From the NCBI GenBank assembly GCA_964486145.1, contig CAZAMT010000041.1, positions 1-20,417 of the forward strand: a stretch of DNA of 20,417 nucleotides, in the 5' to 3' direction. Positions 1 through 7,955 of the stretch are shown here, piece after piece (positions within the stretch are counted from its first letter, which is position 1; each line of letters begins with the position of its first letter). A program made the translations under genes and the position numbers. This stretch comes from CAZAMT01 sp964486145 (GTDB taxonomy: Bacteria; Bacteroidota; Bacteroidia; Bacteroidales; JAAAOM01). Under the pieces are notes generated by a model that saw only the letters and a list, made by a program, of their open reading frames with translations, was not told where the DNA came from and did not search any database.

Positions 1-41
1 AGTTTATCCGGTAGTGCGTTGTAGAAGAACCTTTAATAATC

Positions 42-93
42 ATGGGTGTTTCATGTGTAAAACTTGTGTCCAAACCTGAAATTTGGCACCCAT
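42..93. repeat. Inverted repeat at left edge (7-bp arms)
   Basis: The arms atgggtg (42-48) and cacccat (87-93) are exact reverse complements. An inner pair ccaaa (70-74) and tttgg (82-86) adds a second short stem. The stretch lies just downstream of the minus-strand gene that ends at 153 and next to another hairpin at 114-129. It could be part of a dispersed structured element or a weak transcript end. There is no clear U-tract, so I do not call it a terminator. Confidence 0.4.
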
Positions 94-113
94 TTCAATC
101 GTGGTCGTGCTTG

Positions 114-140
114 CTCCGATTTGTCGGAGGTCTGTTTCAT
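114..140 (-). repeat. Left copy of an inverted edge repeat with hairpin
   Basis: Positions 124-140 (tcggaggtctgtttcat) are the exact reverse complement of the last 17 bases of the window (20401-20417). The left copy also forms a hairpin: ctccga (114-119), a 4-base loop, then tcggag (124-129). On the minus strand a 29-codon open frame starting with MKQTSDK runs from 140 to 51, and the right copy begins the same reading (MKQTS) before the window ends. This looks like one dispersed palindromic element present twice in opposite orientation. Whether the short frame is translated is unknown. Confidence 0.6.
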
Positions 141-152
141 ACCGCTGTCCAT

Positions 153-3014
153 TTAAAACCCGGCAATGTCGAGGTTAAAAACGAACTCTCCAAATGTTCT
201 GCTTAATTCCGGCTGGTATCCAAATCGGTATCCCATGTTTAAAGGGAATAAGATATTGGCAATGTGAAAGTCCGTTGTAATTTCCAGTCCATACGAATTA
301 TAAAACCTGTTTCCTGCCTCTGTTAACCGGTTGTTTTGCATAACCAGAGGATTTATATTTAAGAGATCATAAAATGCTTTTCCTTTTATTCGCTTGAAAT
401 AAATAAACTGAAGCAGGTCAAGATCAGGATAAATTATGGGGAGGGCGTAATCAGCAGAAAGCGTTGCCATGGTTGAGGTGCGAATTGTCTCAAATCCCCG
501 GGGAAAGGAGAAGGAGAATGGAAGAAAATAGTTTTTAATTTCCTGATTTTGATAGTTGCCTTTCAGGATAAAACTATGATTTTGAAATACACCCGGGAAA
601 TACAATGTACCGAACAATCGAACCATGGAACCAAAATTTTGCCGGTCAGCAGGGCTGGTAAAAAACTGAGCCTGCAGAACCTGGCCAAATTTTGGGTGAA
701 TATCCCTGTGGGCAGTTTTTAATAACCGATAGAACAGAATGTTGGTTTTGAAAAATGTCAATCCCTTTCGAAAATTACCGGTCGGAAAATCAAAATAAAC
801 ATCCCTTCCATGTTCCAGTTCAATGGATGGCACAACATTGGTGAAATATTTACTGCGTGTAAGGTTTACGGGAAGGTATAACCGGTAATTCTGGCTTATA
901 TATTTTTGTGATACATTTGGTACATCAACATTCTGCGGGCTGAATGGTACAATATCGCCTCCAAAATCAAGCGAAAACTCAAATACTGGCCGCATTCCCT
1001 TGAAAGTAAACGTAGTATTGAAAAAATGATTTTTATTTTTATAAGAATACCCTGCCGAAGCAATGGCTGTATTCAACAGATTTTGTGAAAACAGTTGCAT
1101 GCCAGGGTAAATAGCCGGATCAGTAACTGATAGTTCATCTAAATTTACATAAAAAGGTAACCAACTATGAAAATTAAACAGGTTTAGAAAGCGATTGTAT
1201 TTTTTACTTTCATAACTTTTATCAGGAAGGTTGACATCGTTCAATGTCCAGTTTTCCTGGTTTCGAATGATATCATGTGGCATATCTGGCAGGTTATCAT
1301 CTGCTATTGATATTTCGTCATCGAAACGAGCAGGGGCAATAACCAAATCAAATCCCTGAGAAGTATAGTCCGAATAAACAATTTCATTGGTATTCGCAAT
1401 CACATCAGAATCATAAGCGCCAAAACGGGCACGGGTTACAGCAAATATTCTCCCTGAGGATATTTCAATGGCAAATATGTTACCGATGTCTCCAAAAGAA
1501 CCATTGAAAAGTATATAATCATTTTTGTAAAATACAGGTTTTGATATAGTTTCAAACGTTGGTGCCAGAACTTCCTCCCATTTTTTCATTTTCACATCAT
1601 AAACAGCAATGGATTTACCCCGGGTTCCCAAAAGGGTCATAACTATTTTGCTATCGGTTTTATTCCAACGGGGATTTTGGGCGCTTTTATTCTCTAATGT
1701 TGGTATTTCTTCAATGATATTACCGGATTTCGCGTCAATAATACAAAGTTGGTTCTGATGGGTAACAGTGTTTTCAGAAACTACCAGTTTTGTAGCATCC
1801 GATGAAAGATCCGGGGAAAAATACCGTGTTTTCTCCCTCACAGACCGGACATTACCCTTTGATACATTTAAAATTTTTATTACTGAATAGCTTTTTTTTG
1901 ACCATAGTGGATCGGGTACACGTTCTGCCCAGCTTATGCGACCATTTGCATACGACATTGAAAAATCCCGGATCAAACCAGGGGCATGTATCTTTTTTTC
2001 TTTTCCTTGTTTCGTTAAAATTACAATGGTTGGAATCTCATTCAGGCTGGTTTTTAGCGCGGCGTAAGTATTTTCATCAATAACCTGCACATGCCGGTAT
2101 TCAATAAAATCATTTTTTTTACCATCCGTGCTTATTTGATGGAATTGGGTTTTATTCATCAGGGTATCGTGCGCTTGCCAGCGTTGTTTGTAATAATCAA
2201 AGGCATCGTTGTATAGTTTGTTTTTGGTTGTTTTGTAATGTTTCAGTCCAAAGTAGAATGGAAATAATGTGAATGCCATTCGTGGAACATAATTAAGAAC
2301 AGTATCCCATACCATCTGATTATACTCTATTCGGGCATAGGAAGTCATAAAATAACCCAGTTCATAATAATTTGGAATGTAATCTTTAAACGAGCCGAAA
2401 TAGGCTTTTCGATATGGATATCGGTTTTGTTTTTCCACTGTGATGGCACGCAGTCCCATTTTAAATTCAGGTTGATCTCCTCTTCCCGCTCTTGACAGCG
2501 AGGTTTCTGCCACAACTGCATCACCTTCGAGATACCAAAATGGTAAAAATCCGGCAACACCACCCGAAACAATTTGTCCGAAAGGGAATGATAATGCTTT
2601 TATAAGTCCTTTGTTTAGCTTGTCAACCTGAACTACATGACGTAATTCATGGAGTGCAAGTTGTTGTAACCAGGGCTGCGAGTAGGTATTTTGCGGGGGT
2701 GTTGTTGACAACTCCATTCGTTTTGGAGCCCATACAACCACTCCATTGGAATTGACGGATTGATTATTAAGCAGTACCGGTATTTTTTTGGGTTGATGAC
2801 CCAGTGCTTTTGATACATTTGGGTATGAAGCTTCAAGATATTTGGTAATTTTATTAGCTTCTTTTTCAATGCTTTTTGGGAAAACTACCTTAAAATGACT
2901 GGTATTTATTTCTCTCCATGACAGGTTAAAAGGTGTTTGACCGGTTTCGTAAAATTGTGATAAAAGGGAAGATGAACTTAGGACAAGCAGTAATAAAAAA
3001 CCAATTCTTCGCAT
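153..3014 (-). CDS. Outer-membrane protein: zincin-like domain, beta-propeller and C-terminal barrel
   Basis: This is a 953-residue secreted protein of unknown exact function. Residues 1-19 are a signal peptide. A metallopeptidase-like domain follows, with HELRH at 122-126 and a downstream WYLEGDAV segment (E163), the arrangement of zinc ligands and third ligand in gluzincins of the peptidase MA type. Residues about 300-570 contain repeated strands with TolB/WD40-like spacing (for example YFSPDLSSDATKLV, NPRWNKTDSKIVM), suggesting a beta-propeller. From about 630 onward there are alternating amphipathic strands, and the chain ends in Phe, as expected of a BAM-inserted outer-membrane barrel. 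Similar proteins are widespread but uncharacterised in Bacteroidota, as far as I recall. It is transcribed alone, divergent from the DUF2723 gene. No good promoter was found upstream. Peptidase activity is inferred from the motif only. Confidence 0.85.
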   Translation of the reverse strand: MRRIGFLLLLVLSSSSLLSQFYETGQTPFNLSWREINTSHFKVVFPKSIEKEANKITKYLEASYPNVSKALGHQPKKIPVLLNNQSVNSNGVVVWAPKRMELSTTPPQNTYSQPWLQQLALHELRHVVQVDKLNKGLIKALSFPFGQIVSGGVAGFLPFWYLEGDAVVAETSLSRAGRGDQPEFKMGLRAITVEKQNRYPYRKAYFGSFKDYIPNYYELGYFMTSYARIEYNQMVWDTVLNYVPRMAFTLFPFYFGLKHYKTTKNKLYNDAFDYYKQRWQAHDTLMNKTQFHQISTDGKKNDFIEYRHVQVIDENTYAALKTSLNEIPTIVILTKQGKEKKIHAPGLIRDFSMSYANGRISWAERVPDPLWSKKSYSVIKILNVSKGNVRSVREKTRYFSPDLSSDATKLVVSENTVTHQNQLCIIDAKSGNIIEEIPTLENKSAQNPRWNKTDSKIVMTLLGTRGKSIAVYDVKMKKWEEVLAPTFETISKPVFYKNDYILFNGSFGDIGNIFAIEISSGRIFAVTRARFGAYDSDVIANTNEIVYSDYTSQGFDLVIAPARFDDEISIADDNLPDMPHDIIRNQENWTLNDVNLPDKSYESKKYNRFLNLFNFHSWLPFYVNLDELSVTDPAIYPGMQLFSQNLLNTAIASAGYSYKNKNHFFNTTFTFKGMRPVFEFSLDFGGDIVPFSPQNVDVPNVSQKYISQNYRLYLPVNLTRSKYFTNVVPSIELEHGRDVYFDFPTGNFRKGLTFFKTNILFYRLLKTAHRDIHPKFGQVLQAQFFTSPADRQNFGSMVRLFGTLYFPGVFQNHSFILKGNYQNQEIKNYFLPFSFSFPRGFETIRTSTMATLSADYALPIIYPDLDLLQFIYFKRIKGKAFYDLLNINPLVMQNNRLTEAGNRFYNSYGLEITTDFHIANILFPLNMGYRFGYQPELSRTFGEFVFNLDIAGF

Positions 3015-3423
3015 ATTCTCTCTTTTATAAAGCCCTGCATCGCAACTTCAAATAGTGATATAATCATTAAAAATTTACCCGCATAACGAAAAAAAGTAAT
3101 GAATAAAGGCTAAAAGATTATTATCGGTGTTTACCAGAGCCATTTGGCATTGAATAAAAATTACATTTTATGAAACAACTCTGCGAATTTATTGTTTCCT
3201 GATGTTTTGATGATGCAGCGCGGTTTGAATTAATTTTAACTGTGCACTACGCGATTAGCTTCATTGATTTTTGAACCTGTTTATCTGCCTGAATGTCCAA
3301 ATGATTCATTGTAAATTGATCGTTATTCCCGATAACCTGTGTCATATTTACCATTTCATTCTTTAGATTACGAAAATAGTTTGTTTTCTCTAATGGAAAA
3401 GCCAAAATTTGAGATATTAATTT

Positions 3424-3431
3424 TATGTTTG
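3424..3431 (+). promoter_or_regulatory. Candidate -7 box for the DUF2723 gene
   Basis: TATGTTTG fits the Bacteroidota -7 consensus TAnnTTTG exactly. The nearest upstream TTTG (3408-3411) is only 12 bases away, closer than the usual spacing of about 19 bases, so the -33 element is doubtful. Use of this box would give a leader of about 145 bases, which would include the ggggc/gcccc hairpin. Such octamers occur often by chance in A+T-rich sequence. Confidence 0.3.
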
Positions 3432-3497
3432 CAAATGGATTGAATTTATTTGGTTAGTTATTACCCAAAGTGATTCATCACTAACATATTGAAGGTA

Positions 3498-3510
3498 GGG
3501 GCATTGCCCC
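3498..3510. repeat. GC-rich hairpin ggggc-att-gcccc
   Basis: A 5-bp all-G:C stem with a 3-base loop, standing out in an otherwise A+T-rich region. It lies 72 bases before the chosen DUF2723 start. No U-run follows on either strand, so it is unlikely to be a terminator. It could be a leader structure or part of a small dispersed palindrome. Confidence 0.4.
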
Positions 3511-3582
3511 ATTAGTTACTGGGTCGCGACACCAACAAAAAAGAAATATGTGGCTCAATATCAATTTATTAACATAGTACTT

Positions 3583-6500
3583 ATGCAGAGAAAAAGTTTT
3601 CGCAGGTATAACCTTATTTTTGGATGGCTTAGCTTTGTTATTTCGGCTACAGTTTATTTATTAACCATCGAACCAACAACAAGTTTATGGGATTGCGGAG
3701 AGTTTATTGCTTCCGCATATAAACTTGAGGTAGGGCATCCTCCCGGGGCTCCTCTTTTTATGATTGTAGCCCGGTTTTTTTCATTGTTTGCTTCCGATGT
3801 TGCGCAAGTGGCAAAAATGGTCAACGCGATGTCCGCCCTTGCCAGTGCATTTACCATCTTGTTTTTGTTTTGGACAATCACTCACCTTGCCAGGAAACTC
3901 TTAATAAAAAACTCCGGGGATTACACAGCAGGAAACATCATTGCGATTATTGGCAGTGGACTTGTGGGTGCCCTGGCCTATACTTTTTCGGATACGTTTT
4001 GGTTCTCAGCAGTGGAAGGTGAAGTATATGCCACTTCGTCCCTTTTTACAGCACTCGTTTTTTGGATTATTTTAAAATGGGAGAATATTGCAAATGAAAA
4101 ACATGCCAATCGCTGGTTAATTCTGATTGCCTATTTAATGGGACTGTCCATTGGTGTTCACCTTTTGAACTTACTTGCGATACCGGCCATTGTTTTTGTT
4201 TATTATTTTAAAAAATACCAACCAACCAGAAAGGGAATCGCTCTGGCGTTTCTGATTACCATAATACTCATCGGGTCAGTTATGTATGGAATAATTCCCG
4301 GGTTGATAAAAATGGCTTCCAGGTTTGAGCTGTTTTTTGTTAATACCCTGGGCATGGGCTTTAAAAGTGGCGTTTTAATATATGCAGCATTGCTCCTTGC
4401 ATCAATAATTGCTGGTATTTATTACACGCGTAAAAGGCATCCCAATTCCCGGTTAAATTCTGTATTGTTTACGGCGGCCTTCTTTTTAATGGGAATTCCG
4501 CTGATTGCAGATAGTTTCTTACTGGCATTGATTATTACTGTTGGTGTATATATTCTCGTGTACCAGTTTGCAAAAAACCAACATGTTGTACTCAATACCA
4601 TTCTTGTTTCATTTGCTGTAATTATTCTTGGCTATTCATCATTTTCAATGATTGTAATCCGGTCACTTGCTGACCCGCCTATGGATGAAAATAACCCGGA
4701 GACTGTATTTTCATTGCTGTCATATTTAAACAGGGAACAATACGGTGACAGGCCTTTATTTTTTGGTCACTACTACAATGCTCCCATTGTTGATATGAAA
4801 GAGGGAAAACCAACATATACGCAGATTGGCGACCGGTATGAAATAACCAACCATAAAAATGAATATGTGTATGATGATCGGTTTATGACATTGTTTCCGA
4901 GAATGTATAGTTCAAATGGTGCTCACGTAAGCGTTTATAAAGACTGGGGAAACATCAAAGGCAAACCCATACGGGTGAGGAGAGGTAATCAGGAACCTGA
5001 AGTAATCAACAAGCCAACCTTTGGCGAGAACCTTCGATTCTTTTTTACTTACCAAATTGGTCATATGTACATGAGGTATTTTTTGTGGAATTATGCCGGA
5101 AAACAGAATGATATCCAATCGAACGGTGGTATTCTCAAAGGAAATTGGTTAACCGGAATTAATTTTCTGGATGAGGCCAGGCTTGGCCCGCAGGATAAAT
5201 TGCCGGACAGCCTGAAAAACCATCCCGCACGAAATACCTACTATATGCTTCCGTTGTTACTTGGACTGCTTGGTGCTTTTTTTCATTTTAACAAAGATAA
5301 GAAGGACTTTTCTGTGGTCTTATTGCTTTTTATTTTTACCGGACTCGCCATTGTTGTGTATCTCAATCAAACTCCAAATCAACCGAGGGAAAGAGATTAT
5401 GCCTATGCAGGGTCATTTTATGCATACGCTATATGGATAGGTCTGGGTGTACTGGCCTTGTTCGAATCCTTATCAAAAGTAATACCTAAAATACCGGCAT
5501 CTGTTGCTGTAACGCTGGTTGCTCTGGGGTTGGTTCCCGGGATAATGGCAGCGGAAAACTGGCATGATCATGATCGATCCGGCCGCTATACTGCCCGGGA
5601 TTTAGCATATAATTACCTGAGTACATGTGCGCCCAATGCCATTTTGTTCACCGTAGGCGATAACGATACCTTTCCGTTGTGGTATGCCCAGGAAGTGGAA
5701 GGAGTTCGCACGGATGTCAGGGTAGTAAACCTGATGTTGTTAAATACCGACTGGTATATTGAACAAATGAGCAGGAAAGCTTATGAATCAGATCCGTTGC
5801 CTTTTTCGTTAACGGAAGATAAATACCGACAGGGAACCAGGGATGTTGTATATATAACCGATAGAATCAAGGAATATACCAACATCGATGATATCATGAA
5901 ATTTGTTGCCAGTGATGATCCAAAAACCAAACTGGGTTCGTCCCGAGGTGAAGCTATGGATTATATTCCAACAAAAAAGTTTAGGTTATCTGTCGATAAA
6001 GAAAAAGTACTGGCCAATGGTACAGTGAAACCGGCGGATGCCGATAAAATTGTCGATGTAATTGAATGGGAGGTTGACCGCAGACATTTGGGGAAAGCTG
6101 ACATGATGGTACTTGACATACTTGCACAAAACGATTGGGAACGGCCGGTTTATTATGTATCCACAGGTCATTCAGGCACCTTAGGTCTGGAAAAGTATTT
6201 TCAATTGGAAGGGTACGCTTACCGTCTTGTGCCAATTGAAGGTGGGGGAACGAATTACCTTGATCACGGTCGAATTGATACCGATATTATGTACGATAAC
6301 CTAATGAATAAAGGTCTTTACCGAAACATGAACGATACCACTGTTTATCTGGACCATTTTCACGTTCGCACGTTATCAGTTGTTCGGTTACGAAACAACT
6401 TCAATCGTCTTGCCGATGCATTGATTGTTGAAGGTAAATTAGATTCGGCAGTCCGGGTGCTGGATAAAATCGTTGAAATTACGCCACATAAGCAAGTGCC

Positions 6501-6801
6501 GTACGACCTCTTCATGGCAGGTATATCGGAATCATATTATAAAACAGGTGAAATTGATAAAGCCAACAGAATTGTTGAAAAATACTGGCAAATTAGTAAT
6601 GAAGAATTGAGCTATTATTTGAAACTGGAACCGGATCTTCGACGTGGAACTGATTTTGAAACACGTGTAAATTTGCAGGTTCTTCAGGAGTTGAACAGAA
6701 TCACGAATACTTACGGCCAGGATGAGTTAAATAAGAAAATTCAGGATGACTTTAACAGGCATATTTCTACCTATTCAACTATCAGACAGGGTGCTGGATA
6801 A
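3583..6801 (+). CDS. DUF2723 (GT117-like) multi-pass membrane protein with C-terminal TPR-like region
   Basis: This 1072-residue integral membrane protein belongs to the DUF2723 family, which includes eukaryotic TMEM260, a protein O-mannosyltransferase (CAZy GT117). Near the N-terminus, the first extramembrane loop after helix 1 holds WDCGEF (36-41) and GHPPGAPLF (51-59), the family hallmark with an acidic residue typical of GT-C enzymes. About a dozen hydrophobic segments follow, then ERDYAYAGSFYA (from 603) and GDNDTFPLWYAQ (692-703), also strongly conserved in bacterial members as I know them. The last ~130 residues are soluble helical pairs resembling TPRs. I chose ATG 3583: a GTG at 3550 would add 11 residues outside the family's normal N-terminus, which usually has a few charged residues and then the first helix. 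Transfer of a sugar from a polyprenyl-linked donor to exported proteins is an inference. The gene converges on the polyprenyl synthase with 6 bases between stops. Confidence 0.9.
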   Translation: MQRKSFRRYNLIFGWLSFVISATVYLLTIEPTTSLWDCGEFIASAYKLEVGHPPGAPLFMIVARFFSLFASDVAQVAKMVNAMSALASAFTILFLFWTITHLARKLLIKNSGDYTAGNIIAIIGSGLVGALAYTFSDTFWFSAVEGEVYATSSLFTALVFWIILKWENIANEKHANRWLILIAYLMGLSIGVHLLNLLAIPAIVFVYYFKKYQPTRKGIALAFLITIILIGSVMYGIIPGLIKMASRFELFFVNTLGMGFKSGVLIYAALLLASIIAGIYYTRKRHPNSRLNSVLFTAAFFLMGIPLIADSFLLALIITVGVYILVYQFAKNQHVVLNTILVSFAVIILGYSSFSMIVIRSLADPPMDENNPETVFSLLSYLNREQYGDRPLFFGHYYNAPIVDMKEGKPTYTQIGDRYEITNHKNEYVYDDRFMTLFPRMYSSNGAHVSVYKDWGNIKGKPIRVRRGNQEPEVINKPTFGENLRFFFTYQIGHMYMRYFLWNYAGKQNDIQSNGGILKGNWLTGINFLDEARLGPQDKLPDSLKNHPARNTYYMLPLLLGLLGAFFHFNKDKKDFSVVLLLFIFTGLAIVVYLNQTPNQPRERDYAYAGSFYAYAIWIGLGVLALFESLSKVIPKIPASVAVTLVALGLVPGIMAAENWHDHDRSGRYTARDLAYNYLSTCAPNAILFTVGDNDTFPLWYAQEVEGVRTDVRVVNLMLLNTDWYIEQMSRKAYESDPLPFSLTEDKYRQGTRDVVYITDRIKEYTNIDDIMKFVASDDPKTKLGSSRGEAMDYIPTKKFRLSVDKEKVLANGTVKPADADKIVDVIEWEVDRRHLGKADMMVLDILAQNDWERPVYYVSTGHSGTLGLEKYFQLEGYAYRLVPIEGGGTNYLDHGRIDTDIMYDNLMNKGLYRNMNDTTVYLDHFHVRTLSVVRLRNNFNRLADALIVEGKLDSAVRVLDKIVEITPHKQVPYDLFMAGISESYYKTGEIDKANRIVEKYWQISNEELSYYLKLEPDLRRGTDFETRVNLQVLQELNRITNTYGQDELNKKIQDDFNRHISTYSTIRQGAG

Positions 6802-6807
6802 GGAAAT

Positions 6808-7782
6808 TTAGCTGGAACGTTTAAATAACAATTCTGAAAATTCGTGTAAGGTAGTTTTTTTATCTGCCGGCAGATCGATGTTTTCCAATTCGGACACGGA
6901 TAAATTGAAATAGTGCTTGATCTTTCTTTCCGTCAGTGATTGAATATCGTAGTGGTAATAAAGTGATTTGATTGTTTTGATTTTTTCATCCGGATCATAT
7001 GTGGTGCGCTCCATCCAGTCCAAAACAGTTTTTTTGTCATTAACAGTTGCCTGTTCCAAAAGGGTTAGTAGCAAAAACGTTTTTTTGTTTTCAAGAATGT
7101 CACCACCAATCTTTTTTCCAAAAGATTCCTCATTGGCAAAAGCATCAAGAAGGTCATCCTGCAGTTGAAAGGCAATGCCAATATTTTTCCCAAACTGGTA
7201 TATTTGCTGCACCATATTAGCAGGAGCGCCTGCCAGCATTGCTCCAATTTTAAGAGAAGCAGCGATGAGTGCCGCCGTTTTTAATTCAATCATCATCAGG
7301 TAATTATTCACTGTTACCGTTGAATTAATCTGAAAATTCATATCATATTGCTGCCCTTCGCAAACCTTGAGTGCAGTTTTATTAAAAAACTGCATAATTT
7401 CTTTTAGTTTGTCAAACGGATAGGTAAAAAGCAGTTCGTATGCCTCGATAAGCATGGCATCTCCTGATAGAATAGCTACACTGTTATTCCACTTCTTGTG
7501 TACAGTGGGCTTGTTTCTTCTTACATTGGCTTTATCCATCAAATCGTCATGAAGGAGAGTAAAATTGTGGAACACTTCAACAGCCAGGGCAGCGTTTATG
7601 GCATGATCAACGTTTTCATCAAACATATGATACGCAGTAAGCAGCAAGGAGGGACGAATTCGTTTTCCACCAATGGACAAAATATAATCGATTGGCTCAT
7701 ATAATTCTAACGGGGCTTTGGCAAACGAAATGTTTTTTAACGAGGCAATAATTTTATTTTGATAAAATGAAAGTTTTTCCAT
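6808..7782 (-). CDS. Polyprenyl (probably geranylgeranyl/farnesyl) diphosphate synthase
   Basis: This 324-residue cytoplasmic all-helical prenyltransferase condenses isopentenyl diphosphate with allylic diphosphates. GGKRIRP (38-44) is the IPP-binding motif. The first aspartate-rich motif is DDLMD (79-83), followed by RR at 88-89. K168-T169 and the second motif DDLLD (209-213) complete the active site. The residue five positions before the first Asp is Phe (F74). In type I short-chain enzymes an aromatic residue here limits product length, so a C20 (possibly C15) product is inferred rather than the long chain used for quinones. There is no two-residue insert in the first motif, unlike classic bacterial FPP synthases. 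The gene is divergent from the NptA gene; no clear promoter was seen. Confidence 0.93.
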   Translation of the reverse strand: MEKLSFYQNKIIASLKNISFAKAPLELYEPIDYILSIGGKRIRPSLLLTAYHMFDENVDHAINAALAVEVFHNFTLLHDDLMDKANVRRNKPTVHKKWNNSVAILSGDAMLIEAYELLFTYPFDKLKEIMQFFNKTALKVCEGQQYDMNFQINSTVTVNNYLMMIELKTAALIAASLKIGAMLAGAPANMVQQIYQFGKNIGIAFQLQDDLLDAFANEESFGKKIGGDILENKKTFLLLTLLEQATVNDKKTVLDWMERTTYDPDEKIKTIKSLYYHYDIQSLTERKIKHYFNLSVSELENIDLPADKKTTLHEFSELLFKRSS

Positions 7783-7882
7783 AATTGAAATAAAAGTCCT
7801 AAAGATATGATTTTATAAGGCATTCGGCAAGTACAGATAAAAAGTGTTTAATGGTTCATGTTAATTTCATGTTAAGTTTTTG

Positions 7883-7898
7883 TTGCATTTTAATGCAA
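7883..7898. promoter_or_regulatory. 16-base inverted repeat upstream of the NptA promoter
   Basis: TTGCATT-TT-AATGCAA has perfect 7-bp arms. It lies just upstream of the -33 region of the predicted NptA promoter, between the divergent polyprenyl synthase and symporter genes. Position and symmetry suit a dimeric regulator binding site. No regulator is encoded nearby, so the ligand and protein are unknown. Confidence 0.4.
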
Positions 7899-7923
7899 TT
7901 TAGGCTAAGTATGTATTATTCTA

Positions 7924-7931
7924 TACTTTTG
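7924..7931 (+). promoter_or_regulatory. Predicted -7 box for the Na+/phosphate symporter gene
   Basis: TACTTTTG matches the Bacteroidota TAnnTTTG consensus exactly and lies 24 bases before the ATG at 7956. Only a weak TTTA (7899-7902) is found near the -33 position. The box lies inside the longer open frame that begins at 7851. If it is used, translation must begin downstream, which supports the 7956 start. Confidence 0.5.
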
Positions 7932-7955
7932 CACGGCTATAACGAAGGGTACCAA

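Larger units (their letters stand above)
3015..3582. other. 568-base divergent intergenic region
   Basis: This region separates the minus-strand barrel protein from the plus-strand DUF2723 gene and must hold both promoters. Visible structure: a TAnnTTTG box (3424-3431, plus strand); a small hairpin agtga-ttca-tcact (3469-3482); a GC stem ggggc-att-gcccc (3498-3510); and an 8-base palindrome gtcgcgac (3523-3530). On the minus strand, one reading frame is open from about 3452 to a stop at 3247. It has no convincing start and resembles no family I know, so it is not called as a gene. Confidence 0.6.

Noticed and set aside
51..140. 29-codon minus-strand ORF (MKQTSDK...) as a gene
   Set aside because: It lies in the hairpin repeat at the left edge. 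Its reading frame is probably a by-product of the repeat, although the matching start at the right edge is noted as a finding.
1802..2083. 93-codon plus-strand ORF inside the outer-membrane protein gene
   Set aside because: Antisense shadow of the propeller-coding region; no promoter, start context or domain.
3498..3510. Intrinsic terminator at the ggggc/gcccc hairpin
   Set aside because: No gene ends nearby and no U-run follows on either strand.
3550..3582. GTG start adding 11 residues to the DUF2723 protein
   Set aside because: Family members begin a few residues before the first membrane helix; ATG 3583 fits and the extra residues do not.
7851..7955. 35-codon N-terminal extension of the NptA symporter
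   Set aside because: It contains the predicted -7 box and an inverted repeat, and the family N-terminus begins at ATG 7956.
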